DNA from: Fulvia fulva
Taxonomy: Eukaryota; Ascomycota; Dothideomycetes; Mycosphaerellales; Mycosphaerellaceae
Assembly (NCBI RefSeq): GCF_020509005.1
Contig: NC_063018.1
Coordinates: forward strand, 2,604,001-2,668,000
DNA: 64,000 nt
Direction: 5' to 3'
Part shown: piece by piece, positions 11,001-23,111 of the stretch
How positions within the stretch are numbered: the first letter of the stretch is position 1
How the letters are laid out: the number at the start of each line of letters is the position of its first letter
Made by a program: the position numbers and the translations under genes
The notes under the pieces: generated by a model
Database searches by the model: none
Told to the model about the DNA's origin: nothing
What the model saw: only the letters and a program-made list of their open reading frames with translations

Positions 11001-13018
11001 GCCTACAGACCGGATACTACCCGATAGCTTTTAAATAATCGACGACAGTAGTCCTACGTAAGCCGTAGAAGGAAGACTATACGTAGGTGAAGTCGTACCG
11101 CCTAATTGCGCTCCTTAACACTCTTAGGAAGGCGCTTAAGAAGCTAGTTATAACGAGACTCTCCGAGGCGGTAGAGGAATACTCCCTACTCCCGGACACC
11201 TAGATAGGTGCGCGCCTATAGCGATCGACGCTATCCGCGATAGAACTTATTACCTCTTAGGTAAAGGCTATCTAGTATAAGAATAGGGACAAGGTGGCTT
11301 CCTTACTTAGCCTAGACATATCGGGAGCCTTCGACTACGTATTATATCCGCGGCTACTCTATATCCTAAAGTCGAAAGGACTCCCTAAGTGGCTTGTCAA
11401 CTTCGTACGGTCCTACCTCTAAAACCGTAGTACGTCGATCCTAGTCGGCTAGTATAGAAGCCTATTTCAAGCAGTCTATACTAGAATCCCGTAAGGCTTA
11501 ACGCTAGTATCTATTCTGTTCCTCTTCTTTATAGCGACGCTACTCCTAGCCCTAGAATCCTAGAACACCGCTACGAGCGGCTTCGTAGACGACACAAACA
11601 TCCTAGCGTAGTCTTCCTCGACTAAGGAGAACTGTAGGCTACTAGAAGAGAAGCACAAGATCTACGAGGACTAGGCTAGGAGGCACGGGGCTCGGTTTGC
11701 CCTAGAAAAGTACAATCTGATACACTTTACGCGCCGGCCACGGTTCTACAATATATAAGCTTCTATCTAGATATAGGGGCATACGACTAACCCGGCAAAT
11801 CAGCTTAGGATCCTCGGACTATAGGTGGACCCGGCGCTACGGTAGAGGAAGCACGTATAGGCAATATTACGGAAAGCTAAACAGAATATAGCATCATGCT
11901 AGAGGCTCACTACGTCTATATAGGGGGCGGACTTCCGGCAGTTACGACTTCTATATACGGCTATTATACGGCCAGTCCTTACCTATAGCAGCCAAGTGTA
12001 GTCCTTAGGCGAGAGGGCCTGCCTATCGAAGGGACTCGTCGCGCCGCTAGCGAAGATCTAAAACCAATGCCTAAGGAAGGTCACCGGGGCATATAAGTCG
12101 ATACTAACGAGGATACTTAAGTACGAGACCGCTATACCGCCGATCGACCTATATATCTAGGGACTACGGACCTCCTACTTAGGCAAGTCGGCACAGTACC
12201 TAGTATAGAAGGTCATCGCTAGTGTAGTCGTAAGGGCCCGCGAATTAGTACTAGCGTATAGGGGCATTCGACCCGGAAACGAGCCGAACTACCGGGTTAG
12301 GGACGAATAGCTAGTAATATAATAGGAAGGTAAGAAATCGTTTATAGAGCAACTATAGAAAGAGAGGTAGAACAACTAGGTTATAGGGTATAGTGGACGC
12401 CCTTAGCTAGCGGGACAACCTAAGGAATGGTTAGCTACAAAATCCGCGGTCAAGCACCCCCCGAAGCTTATCTACTACCGCCTTATAAGGGCATAGAGTA
12501 GTATAGTAACCTAACTACGAAGCGAACACATCGGCCTCTAGGGGTACCTATTATAGAGGAAGGTTCTAGGATATACGAATACTAGCTGCCCCTACGGCTA
12601 TCGCTCCTAGAACGTACGGTACGCACTCCTCGTCTGTCCGAGGTGGTCGCTAGGAAGGGGGGAGTGGATAGCAAAGGCGAGGAACCGGACGATTAGGGCA
12701 CTTCTTAACAACGCTAAGGACCTACGGCGTATTACGAACTAGATACTAGAGAAGGGCTAGCTAGAACAGTACCGCCTAGTAGGAATAGTATAGGAAGAGA
12801 GGATACGACGTAGCGCGACGAGACCGGCTAGGAGCGGGGGCTAACGGGGTAGTGACATAGACTACGTACGTTCAGAGGGAAAGCTAAACTAGATAAGGAG
12901 TAGTCGGGGGCGGGAAGGGTTTTCACCTATTCGGGTTTCCCTTTGTACATAACAATAGATATATACCTATATAGGCCGGATAGGGTCCTAGAACAGGGGA
13001 ATAACAAATCTATCTATC
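8044..13018 (+). mobile_element. LINE A1, full-length non-LTR retrotransposon (Tad1-like), RIP-inactivated
   Basis: About 4975 bp, between 14-bp TSDs, ending in an ATCTATCTATCTA tail. Reading through RIP stops, ORF1 (about 8200-9500) ends in a run of CCHC-type zinc knuckles (CFKC near 9068, CSNC near 9128, CPGH near 9200). ORF2 has an APE-like endonuclease (about 9545-10230; VVGDFNIYYPS and TIDLS), a reverse transcriptase (about 10860-11900; RKAPGPD-like and LDISGAFDY motifs, SGFVDDTNILA) and a C-terminal Cys-rich motif (CPYGYRS ... LLVCPRW near 12590). Dozens of TAG/TAA codons replace Gln and Trp. Plus-strand neighbour copy A2 differs from it almost only by CpA-to-TpA changes. It inserted into LINE B. 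Confidence 0.9.
9545..12860 (+). pseudogene. LINE A1 ORF2: endonuclease, reverse transcriptase, Cys-rich tail (broken by stops)
   Basis: A single reading frame can be followed apart from in-frame TAG and TAA. The order is APE endonuclease, RT fingers/palm, then the HHCC-like C-terminus usual for fungal Tad-like LINEs. RT landmarks: VVLRKP near 11050, ALLNTL near 11110, SLDISGAFDY near 11310, FVDDTNILA near 11585. The stops sit where related LINEs in this window have Q or W (for example KP-stop-KEDYT against KPQKEDYT in LINEs C and D), as expected for CAG or TGG turned into TAG. Not translatable as it stands. Confidence 0.88.
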
Positions 13019-13032
13019 TATATAGGCTACTA
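13019..13032. repeat. Right TSD of LINE A1 (14 bp)
   Basis: Exact repeat of 8030-8043. Confidence 0.85.
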
Positions 13033-14827
13033 TCTACTCCCGGTACCTTTCGGCGATATAGATAGTCCTTAAACCTAATATATTCCGAGCGGAGTAGTAT
13101 CGCGACTATTACCTATAGGCGGGTAAGGGCTCGGAAGAGTATTACTCTATCTCGGCTAATAGGTCCTATCTTCGCCGCTACCTCGTCTTCTTATTAGTAC
13201 GCTCGTCGCCGTAGTAGTTACCCGTTTAGATACCTTTCGCCTTTCTCCTAGCGCTCGTTCTAGATTCTCTATATATATCTACGGACCGCGTTTACTATAG
13301 CCTTCCGTTCTTTACGTCCCTATCCCGCTCCTATTACTAGTATACTACTAGCTAGGGCCTATACTCGGAACTTTACTATCGGGGTTTATTACGTATCTAG
13401 CTACCGCTAGGCCTATAATCCTATCTTCTTTTTAGGCGCTATAGATCGAAGGCGTATCGTTATCGCCTAGTACGCCGCGCGGATATCGCTCCCTACCTTA
13501 CTATTCGCCGTCTAGAGCGTATAGCCTATAGCGAGCTATTAGAGGTAAAGGTCTAGTAGCGCGATTTACGTATCCGCTTCTAGGACCTACGTCGGTATAG
13601 TACGTATACCCCGGTCGCCCTACGTAAACATTCGTTCTATACGTTTTCAATCTACTTTATCTAGCTAGTCGCGTAGGATAGATACTAGACTAGTACCCTA
13701 AAGGTAATCGCCGGTCGGACAATAGAGCTATATAGCTAGCGTGCCTTTACGAAGGCTACGCCCTATATAGAGGCCGCGAGGTATATAACTAAGGCTTTGT
13801 TCTAGTCTCCCCGCTACCGGAGCTACTTTAGGTAGGCGTACTACCGGAGTTACGTATCTACTTAGAACCTAGGACCCGGATAGATAGCTATAGAGTAATC
13901 TAGCTTACGCCGGTCACGGCCTCGATCGTAGCTTAGAGGTTATACTCCTTCGGGGTCCTCGTAAGGTAGATTATCTAGTACTTCTTAGGTACGAAGACAA
14001 CCCCGTATCGCGCTACCTAGTCGTTATATACCTCGAGCGCCGCTTCGAGTTAGCGGTAATTAGTCTCGGTTAAGTCGCTATATATTAGTATATTTATGTC
14101 GTCGATAAAGCCTATATAGGAGTTAGTACCGCCGGCGCTTCCCCTAAGTAGCAGAAGGAGCGTAGAGGCGAAGAAAAGGAAGAGGATCGGAGAGAGCGAT
14201 AAGCCCTACGGGATCCCCGTTTCTATAGGCCGTATCTAAGGTTTACGCTACTCCTCTAGGACGAGCTACGTAGACCGGTTACTAAGGAAGGACTTAACAA
14301 ACGCGACGAGCTAGCTAGGTAGACCTTTCGCCCGGAGGTTATAGAGTAGTCGGGCGTAGGAAACTTTATCGAACTAATACGGACAAGGCGTAAGATAGGG
14401 CGTAAACGTATTAATACCTTAGAATCGAATAAGTTCTACGAAGAAGAGAAGATAAGAAAGTCGCGAAGCTATAATAAAGTAAACGTCGAGGTTAGGGTCT
14501 AGGGTCCGGGCGCGCTAGCGTACTAGGTTACGTAATACTAAGTATAGTCTTACGAGGTAAACCGTAATAATACCCCCTCTCTTAAACCGCCGTACGCTCT
14601 CGTACGCGGAAATATATCGCCGCGGGGTATATCCGTAAGTAAGAACCGTACTATTAGGAAGCGCTAGCTTACGTCGGGTTAACCGTAGAGAGACTATATA
14701 TCTTACCGTAGTAAGCCTTAAGTCGAGAGTCTATATTATACTGTAGTATACCTTAGATAAGCTAACTATATATTAAGCCTTAGCTTGCCTTAAGTTATAT
14801 CTATATTACGCGGATATTGTAGGGTCG
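13033..14827 (-). mobile_element. LINE B, reverse transcriptase part, RIP-inactivated
   Basis: On the minus strand, through stops, 13950-14420 reads LINE RT motifs: FDKVSYARLLYNLRAKGLPS, then FVKSFLSNRST, LSLSPILFLFFASTL and the catalytic FIDDINILIYSD (F-x-DD box near 14100). The sequence differs clearly from LINE A, so it is a second family. Upstream of FDKVS the frame is lost, so the copy is 5'-truncated or rearranged near 14450-14827. Its 3' part lies at 7278-8029, beyond LINE A1. Confidence 0.75.
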
Positions 14828-17369
14828 ACTATTAGTAACAATATCTAGGTCGTCTAATATCTAACCTTTAGGCTTACGCTATCTAGGTAGTAGACCGGCC
14901 GCTAATAGGTTCTTATAATAATAATCTACTATTACTTCCTCGGTACTACCTTTTAATTTACTATAAGGCACTTCTATAAAAGTACTACCTTCCTAACGGA
15001 CGGTATACTTTATATACTTCTTAGCTCTACTAGTCTATCTACTATCTATAATCGCCTTAACCGCGTATTTATCTAGCTCCTCGCTATCGCCTTCGGAGGC
15101 CTCGATAAGTAGTTGACCTTAGCTCTAATTAGGGAATAGGTCGTCGTTTACTAGGCGTAGTACGCTCGTATAGAACCTCGGGTATATACGTATACTTTTC
15201 TAAAGGTCGAGCTCGTATACGTCTACGTTAATCTTACGGGTAATCGTAAAGGGACCTATATTCTTATAGTCAAGTTTCTTATAGAGCCTTCGAGTACGGA
15301 TATTTCTAGTATCTAGCTAAACCTTATCGCCGATAGCGTATCTTAGTATAGGCTTACGCTTATTCGCTATAGTGTCTACGTACCGCTCTTAGGTATATCT
15401 AAGCTATATAATATAGTATACGTTAACGTTCTCTATAAAAGGCGCGAAATCTCCTACGTACTACTTCGATAAGGCCTATACTTTCGGAAGCTTAGTACTA
15501 TTACCGCTCGTAGCCTAAGGTAACACCTCTATTCGAGGATTACGGCCTAGCGTTACGAAGAACGGTAATATACCTATAGTAGCGCTCTATTAATTGTTTA
15601 GGGTAAACTCTACGATAGGTAACTACTAGACCTAATCGTCCTACGTATAGTTAACGTACGCGCGTAGGTACTATTCTATAGCTTAGTTCGTACGTTCTAA
15701 CTACCTATTAGTCTAAGGGTAAAAGGTAGTCGAGATCTTTATACTTATAGCTAGACGCGCTATTAGAGCCTTCTAGAATTAGCTTACCTACTAACTACTA
15801 CGGTCTAATACTACTATATCGAATAGGCCCTAATCCTTAATTACGTACTTTAATACGGCGTCGGCCGCTACCTTAGGGGTCAAATCTACTACGGGTATAA
15901 GATACTTCCTCTTAGTAAGTCTATAGGTTAGGGTAAGGATAGCGTTATACTTTACGCCCTTAGTACTATAACTATCCGGTAGCTCTACTACGTAATCGAG
16001 TACTACCTCCTTATAGGTACCCGAGGGTACGGGTAACTATCGGAGTATACCTTAGTACGTATTATAAAAAGCTTTAGATCGTATATATAGGTAACAATTC
16101 TTAACGTACTTAGTAACATCTACTACTAGACTAGGCTAGTAGTACGTATGCGTAAGTAGGTCGACTATCTTCTTACGCCTAGGATATCTAGCTAATAGAG
16201 TATCGTAGTACCTCGCTATTAGCTCCGGACGAAGCTTATACGGTACGTATATACGTCCTTAGATCTTAATTAGGTCACCGTCTAACTTATAGTCGCTAAG
16301 TAAGATATAGCTAGAGCCTTCTAGGTTTCGTAGTAAAGTACGAGTATTGTCGTCTAGAACCTTCTTAATACCGTACGCTAGCTCGTCTTTAGTATAGGCT
16401 TCCTCGATAAGTTCTTCGATAGAGGCCTTGTTTACTTCGAGTACGTAAAGTGCTAATTAATACTAGTCGGCCGTAGTACGCGGAGTAGTTATAGCTAATA
16501 GCTTTAAGCGCTTACGTATATTAGGAGGGAGATTACGTAGCTTTAATATAGCTTACTACCTATGTTCTATATCATCCTTATCGTCTATATCTTGTCTACG
16601 GCGCGTAAGGCTATCGGGCTTTGTCCTAAGCTTACTAGGGTAATATTCTATCTAGAAGTCGAGCCCGGATAGAAACTCGCTCTAGCGCGCTTATCGGCGG
16701 GTCAGCTACTTAGTCGTTATGAACTACTTTAAGCCCTTATAGTCGGTAAGAACCTTAGAAGGAGCGCTTATTAGCTCCGGCCTCTATTCCTCGAACGCTC
16801 TAATAATAGCTATTAGCTCCTTATCGTAAATCTCGTAATTATATTCTACTAGGTTCATCTTTATCGAGTAGAATGTAATAGGATATAATTTACCGTCCTC
16901 TCTAACCTAAGACAATACGCTAGCTATATACCTATCTAAGGAATTAGTTTCTACGACGTAGGGCTTAGTAATATCAAAATATACTAATACTAGGCGTTTA
17001 TAGAATGCTACCTTTAGGGTCTCGAACGCACTTTAGTAGTCTAGGCTCTATACGAAGGGTATACGATTCTTAAGTACGTTACCGCGTATAAGGTCGGTTA
17101 ATAGTATAACGATACCGGAAAAGTTATTAACGAACCTCCTATAGAAGTTAGCTAGCCTAAGGAAGGATAGTATATCCTTTAAGCTCTATAGAGTAGCCTA
17201 ATCTATAATAGTCTAGACCTTAGATTTATCTATCTAAATACCCTTATTAGTAATAATTAGTCCTAAGAACTTGACGCTCTTCTAGAAGAAGCGGTACTTA
17301 TAGACGTCTATAGGAAGTCGAGCGTCAATTAGATACTTAATAATAGTGCGTACGTGTTTTACGTGTTCC
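14828..17369 (-). mobile_element. Gypsy E1: Ty3/gypsy pol (RT end, RNase H, integrase), RIP-inactivated
   Basis: Nearly identical to 48167-50688. In minus orientation, through stops, it reads from the end of RT (ANFYRRFVNNFSGIVIPLTD) into RNase H ([29 protein letters not shown], then FDFxIEYxPSKLRTKPDSLT), then integrase (LTKRKYLIPVVDLTPKVAAD followed by AVLKYV) and ends near a C-terminal ILKGSTEEAIVDYYY segment. Its 5' side is cut at 17369 by an LTR of gypsy F; its far end borders LINE B. Confidence 0.85.
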
Positions 17370-17563
17370 TATCACGGCCGCTCCGTAAGTAAAGGATCGG
17401 CAAAGAGGCACGTGACCTCAGATCACGTGACGCTCGGCCCGAAGCCGACCTATAACACCTCGGCCCTTAAGTATAGGCCTCGACCTTAGAACCTACTTCT
17501 CTCTTTAGCTATCGACTTTGTTAATGTTATACCCCTATACTCTCGCACTATAGCCTCGTAACA
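17370..17563 (+). repeat. Gypsy F LTR, left copy (194 bp)
   Basis: Starts TATCACGG (TGTCACGG in the right copy; TG has become TA) and ends CTCGTAACA. It matches 34833-35026 almost base for base. It contains two CACGTGAC boxes near 17410 and 17424. It interrupts gypsy E1: the uninterrupted target is seen at 61205-61230 (ACGTGTTCCTTAAATAG). The flanking bases GTTCC do not match those after the right LTR (GTCGT), so the two LTRs may not belong to one undisturbed insertion. Confidence 0.8.
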
Positions 17564-17881
17564 CTTCGATAGCTTATTAATAAGGACGCTACTATATTTG
17601 GCGCCGCTTAGCTCAAAAATCGCGATAGCGCGACTCCTCAAAATCCCCGACCCGTACTAGCGTAGAAGCGTAGTACTCTCTCTCTCCCTCCTAGTAAAGA
17701 CGCTAGAAGGGCGCACTATACTTATAGTATAGCGAGACCGTAGGGCACCGGCCCTAGCGGCGGCGCGAATACTTAACGTATTGTACGCTATACGCGACTA
17801 ACTCGAAACTTAGAACTCTTTACGCGAGCCGATTAGTACATCTAGTCCGATGACTCCGTCCTACTAGATCCCTATACTAAG
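17564..17881 (+). mobile_element. Gypsy F leader and start of gag, RIP-mutated
   Basis: Follows the LTR directly and continues beyond copia 1 at 23335. No clear tRNA primer site directly after the LTR; TTTGGCGCC occurs about 36 bases downstream. No ORF survives. Confidence 0.5.
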
Positions 17882-17886
17882 TACGC
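17882..17886. repeat. Left TSD of copia 1 (TACGC)
   Basis: Five bases repeated at 23330-23334 directly outside the right LTR. Confidence 0.85.
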
Positions 17887-18104
17887 TGTTAAGAATATGT
17901 AGGTCATAGGGTCAATATTAGGTACTTAGGGGGATTAGTAATTAGGGCTTACTAGTCAAGTCCTAAGTATAGCTGTCCCTCCTAAAACACCTATACTAAG
18001 ACCGGCGATACTATATGTAGATACACGCTATCCTATTAGGTCCTTCTTCGTCTTTCGTATAATCCGCCGTCTTCTACTACTACGTAACTCGTACCTGTTT
18101 AACA
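17887..18104 (+). repeat. Copia 1 5' LTR (RIP-mutated)
   Basis: 218 bp. Differs from the 3' LTR mainly by CpA-to-TpA and TpG-to-TpA changes (for example TGTTAAGAATATGTAGG against TGTTGAGAATATGCAGG). Confidence 0.93.
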
Positions 18105-18119
18105 GGTTATGAGCCCGGG
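18105..18119 (+). promoter_or_regulatory. Copia 1 primer-binding site, matching the initiator tRNA-Met anticodon arm
   Basis: GGTTATGAGCCCGGG begins directly after the LTR. Its complement, CCCGGGCTCATAACC, contains the CAT anticodon and neighbouring stem of initiator tRNA-Met rather than a tRNA 3' end. Drosophila copia is known to prime with a half tRNA cut in the anticodon loop. The same site is at 30927-30941 (minus) and, mutated, at 35412. Confidence 0.8.
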
Positions 18120-18605
18120 TTAGCAACTCGGTGTTTCACCCTCGACAAAGTCGTATTAGAGTTATTCCTCTTTAGAACAAAAGGAAGGCAGACTAGAGGC
18201 CGCACCCGCCTTGTATAGAAAGCTATAGCCGTGCTGTAGGTGTATATAAGACGTGAAAGAGCCTAGTAAGGCACTGTTAGACTCCGAGTCAGGGAGCCTA
18301 TACTAATACCTTAGACAAGTAGGCGAGCTTACTAAGAAGAGTCGCTCTCCGGACATCGCGTTCGCATCGACTAACTGTTTATTCTAAGAGAGCCGCAGTG
18401 TCTCAGAAACCCCCTCTACTAAGAGAGTTACGCTACAGTGTCTTAGCACTAACACGATCCTTCGACTTTCCTCCCCTTCCCGGCGGATAGCCATCCTCTC
18501 CGCCATTAACCTCGCGTTCGTTTTATCCCATTTCGATCCGATCGCGTACGACCGAATATATCCTTTTACCTAAGGGCAGCCAACCTGTCCCTTAACTTAC
18601 AAAAA

Positions 18606-21600
18606 ATAGAGAACGAGACTGGGTTTATAAGAAAGAGAGTAGCACCTGTTCTAACAAGAGAGAACCACGAAACATGGTTCAAGCTGATGAGAATACACCT
18701 AGTATTAAAGCAGGTTGACTAGGTCCTCGAAGACATTATTACGGACATTCCCGCTATAACCCTATCTATAGCGACACCCTCTACATCATCGGAGTCATCC
18801 CTTCCTTTAGATCAAGCGATAAGGAAGGCATCGTATAGACGGCACAATGTAACGGCCCTATATGAGATGTACATCTGTCTGTCGACAGATGACTAAGAGA
18901 TGACATACGAGATCCGGCATGCGAAGGAGTTGTAGGAATGGGCCGAAGCCAAATACAAGAGAAGACTTCTCGCTACTGGAAGAAGTTTGCTTCAGCAATA
19001 CACCAATTTCGTGATGACAGAGGACCAGTCAGTAGATGACGCCTAGCAGGAGCTTAGCTCAATTGTAAGGAGGGCTGTTTTAATCTCGCCTCAGTTCCAA
19101 GATATCAAGACTGAGGACAGAAAGATCCAGCAACTCTTAGCAGCTCTGCCAGACTCATTTGGCTCAATTCGCGATGCAATTGATGCCCAGGTGAGTCTCT
19201 CACCACAAGACATTCTTGCAATCCTTAGGGAGAAGCAAGAATCAATGATTCATCAAGGGACAGCCATGTTCGCTAAGAAGGGTTTCCAGGGCAAGCTCAC
19301 GTGCCATCTCTGCAATGGTGACCATTTTATGAGCAAGTGCCCACACCTTTCTGCAGCTCAGCAGGCTGTTAGGAACAAGGACAAACTAGCTAGGGTTACC
19401 TACCCTGCTAAGAGACAACCGTCACCACCTCGTAGGAGGTCATCATCACCAAACCTTCGTGATGTCCTCAAGGTGATGACGGACCTTGCAAAGCAGATGA
19501 AGGAGAGCCGCAAGCCAAAGGCCTCCTCTAGTAAGAAGCCTGCAAGGGCCCGTGCGACCCAGGAAGACGCATCAGACCCTGAGATACCATCAGAAGATGA
19601 TGATGTTGATGAGGTTGCCCATTCCACTGTGGAAGCCAAGGGCAAGTACCCCTCGTCCGAGTGGTTGCTTGACTCTTGTGCCTCATCACATATGACTGAC
19701 CAAGATTCACTATTCAGGACACTGAAGCCTCTTCAAAAGAGGAAGTGGATCAAGGTTGGGGGTGGCTATCTACAAGCTACACATATGGGAAGTGCAGTAA
19801 TGGGTGGTCCTTCTGGAAAGCAAATTGTCTTAGAAAATGTCTTGTTTGTTCCTGGCCTTGGAGTTAGTCTTGTTTCTTGGAATCAGTTCAGCCAACAATT
19901 TGCTGTCCAACCACCCAGTTTCACCCTTAAATCCCTTTCTGGAAAACCTGTTGTCCAGACAAAACCGAGAGGGGGTGTTCTATTCATTCAAAGTGTTTCA
20001 GAGCAGCTTGAAGCTATGCCTCAAGCATATGCCTCTCTACAGGAGCGTGACTTGGATCTGTCCAAGTTAGGTACACATTTTGAGTGTGAATTGGAACAGG
20101 CTATGACTGCCACTGAGTCCTAGGACCAGTGGGAGCTATAGCATAGAAGATGTGCAAACCTTAGCAAGGGACTGCTAAGAAACCTGCATAGAGTCACTGA
20201 CAAGAAAGATCCTATTCCTGTTCCTTCTGAACACCAGAACTGCAAGATCTGCTCCCTTGCAAACATGAGGAAGTTCAAAGGACCTGCCACAGAGAGGAAA
20301 GGAGAGAGGCTGGCCCTCATCTCTATTGACATCTGTGGGCCTTTGCAAGGGGCAGTCTCAAGACTTGGCTTCAAGTACTGGCTTGAGATTGTAGACAACT
20401 TCTTGAGGAAGAAGTAGGTAATCCCTTTGAAGGCTAGGAGTGATGCTCCTACAGCTCTAAAGGAATGGAAGGTTCAGGTAGAGAACAGCTCAAGGTGTTT
20501 TCTATCTGCAATCCGTAGTGATGGTGCAAGGGAAATTCTTTCCTTGCTAAAACAGTGGGAGAAGGAGTTTGGCATTCAGATGGACACAACTGATGCCTAC
20601 AACTCACTTCAGAATGGACCTGTGGAAAGGTCAATCCAAGCCTCTGAGAATACAGTGAGAGCTATGCTTAAGGACTCGAGTATGCCAGCTGAATTCTGGC
20701 TAGAGGCCCTTATTGCTCAAACTGTGGTCAGAAATAGACTTCCAAATGGACCAATAATAGATGGTACTACTCTTTTACTAGAAGAAGCCTTCACTGGCCA
20801 GGTACCATCAGTTGACCATTTGAGAGTCTAGGGATGTAAAGCAGTGGTCTGTGTAGACCCGAGATCCCAACCTCAAGGCTTGAGAAGTGACGAGCTCATG
20901 AATAGGGGTAAAGAAGTTGTCTTTGTTGGCTATGTGGAGGACACCACAAAGCAATGGCTCTTCTGGGAGCCTGACATGAAAGCCATCAAAACACACGGGC
21001 AAGTTGACTGGTTTGAGAATGAGAAGGGGGGTGATATGGATCTTGGCATCACCTTCACAAACCAGTTAAGCAGAGCCCTGAAGAGAAACCCCGTTGGAAG
21101 ACCTCCTGCTCAGGTCTCCAGTTCACCAATGCAGCCACAGCAGCTCCAGGCAAAGCCTCTGTTTGTGCAACTTCCCCAACCTCTAAAAGACATTAGAGTG
21201 TACCAGAAGAGTGGAGTAGAGGGGACTCCAAGAAAAGAAAAGGAAGAGGAACTTGTTCAGGAGGATCAACCTCAACAGCCACCTCAGCTTGCAGGCAACA
21301 AGAGGTCAAGGGGGATGAAGATGATGGCTTTGCTGAGCATGAAGCCAAGCATCATAGGGCATTGATTGCTCAGATGTTTCATCTTGATCCAACTATGAGC
21401 TGGGTTGAGGAAATCCTGAATGATGTGGAGGGATATGCATTTGCTGCTGTTAGGCAGGCCATAGCCTACCAGCAGGAAGTGCCAATCCTAAAGTCCTATA
21501 AGGAGGCAGTGGGAGACCCCAATTGGGGACATATGTGGAAAGAGGCAATCCAGAAAGAACTTATTGCCTTAGGAAGCAACAACACCTTGGATCCAGTTGT

Positions 21601-23077
21601 ACCACCAAGGGGTGCAAGCCTGGTTACATCTAAGTGGGTTTTTGATGTGAAAAGAATGATCAGTGGAGCCATTGAAGAGTTCAAGGCAAGACTGGTTGCA
21701 AGAGGGTTTTCACAGAAATATGGTGTTGACTTTGAAGAGACCTTTGCACCTACTGTTAGGCATGATACCCTTAGGGTCTTCATGGCTGTAGTATGTGAGA
21801 GAGATCTTGAGATACACCAGGTGGATGTGAACAATGCTTTCACCGAAAGCAGCCTTCTTGAAGACATCTACATGATCCCACCCCTAGGTGTTGAAATTCC
21901 ACCAAATATGGTCTTCAAGGTCCTTAGAAGCCTGTATGGACTGAAGCAAGCAGCTAGAGATTGGAACAAGCTCTATGTTGCCAAGCTAGAACAGATTGGA
22001 TCCACCTAGTCCCAGGTGGATCCATGCCTACTCATCTACAGAGGAAGAGACCTCATGGTCCTCACCTATGTGGATGACATCCCCATTGCAGCTCCAAAGC
22101 TGTCAGATGTTCAGTGGTTTAAGGCTGAGCTTGGAAAAGTGTTTAAGATTAAAGATCTTGGTGAACCTACGAAGATCCTTGGAATGAGGATTATAAGAGA
22201 CAGGTCCCAAGGCACTGTAAAGCTTGATCAAGGACACTACATCCAAACTAACCTTGCCAAGATGGGCATCTCTCCAGAGAAGGCCACACCCACACTCTCA
22301 CCTATAGACAGCTATGAGGATCTGAGACCTTCAGCTACTATGGATGAGAGGTGCAACAAACAGGAGTACCAGGGTTGCAATGGTACCTGGATGTGGCCAA
22401 TGACAATGACAAGGCCAGACCTTGCTTTCCCCCTTGGAAGAATCAGCTCATATGTTGCTGACCCTCCAAAGCAACATCTTAGAGCTTTGAAGAAACTCTC
22501 CAGGTATCTGAGATCATACCCGGACCTGGGCTTGATGTACAGAAGAGGAGGAGGTATTCTCCAGGGATACTCAGATTCTGGTTATGCTATGGACAAGGCA
22601 GACAGAGTCTTAATCCTTGGACATATATGGTTCCTTTGTGGATCACCTATGTCCTGGATGAGTAGGAAGCAGAAGTCTGTTGCCACATCAACAATGGAGG
22701 CTGAGTTCATGGCCATGAATGCAGCAGCCAAGTAGTCACAGTTTCTTGCTGCAGTCCTTAGGGAGATGAGGTGTCCTGACCTGGTTGGAGAGTGTTCATT
22801 CCAACCTAGGATCAAGGCAAGCAGTACTGTTGATGAGCTGAGACCCGTGGAGCTTATGGGTGACAACCAAGCAGCTTTGACCTTTGTCAAAGATGCCCAT
22901 GTCCATGACAGGTCAAAGCATATTGATGTTGCATACCACTATGTCAGGAATCTCTCGTGGCAAAGGAAGATTGCAGTGGATTACTGCCATATAAAGGACA
23001 TAGTTGCTGATAGGCTGGCTAAGCCCCTCAATGGCCAGCAGTTTCAAAACTTTGTAAGGCAGCTCCAGCTTGTATAA
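18606..23077 (+). pseudogene. Copia 1 gag-pol polyprotein (broken)
   Basis: Collinear with the intact 25908-30434 ORF. The start codon has become ATA at 18606 (ATG in copia 2). Longest open stretches: 19191-20123 (zinc knuckle CHLCNGDHFMSKCPH, protease DSCASSH), 20427-20831 (integrase, ending before a stop at 20829), 21362-22009 and 22016-22735 (RT with YVDDIPIAAP near 22070) and 22766-23077 (RNase H end). Stops occur at 20120, 20416, 20829, 22007 and 22733 among others; most look like TGG or CAG changed to TAG. There is at least one frame change near 21300-21365. It cannot make a polyprotein. Confidence 0.92.
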
Positions 23078-23111
23078 GGGATTGTTTGAGACCTTCTGAC
23101 CTGAGTGGGAG

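Noticed and set aside
6500..19190. Long gaps without ORFs and uniform TAG codons at Gln/Trp positions could suggest a changed genetic code (TAG read as an amino acid).
   Set aside because: The same families occur nearby with ordinary CAG and TGG, non-coding LTRs show the same changes, and CpA/TpG loss explains all of it. RIP is the simpler cause.
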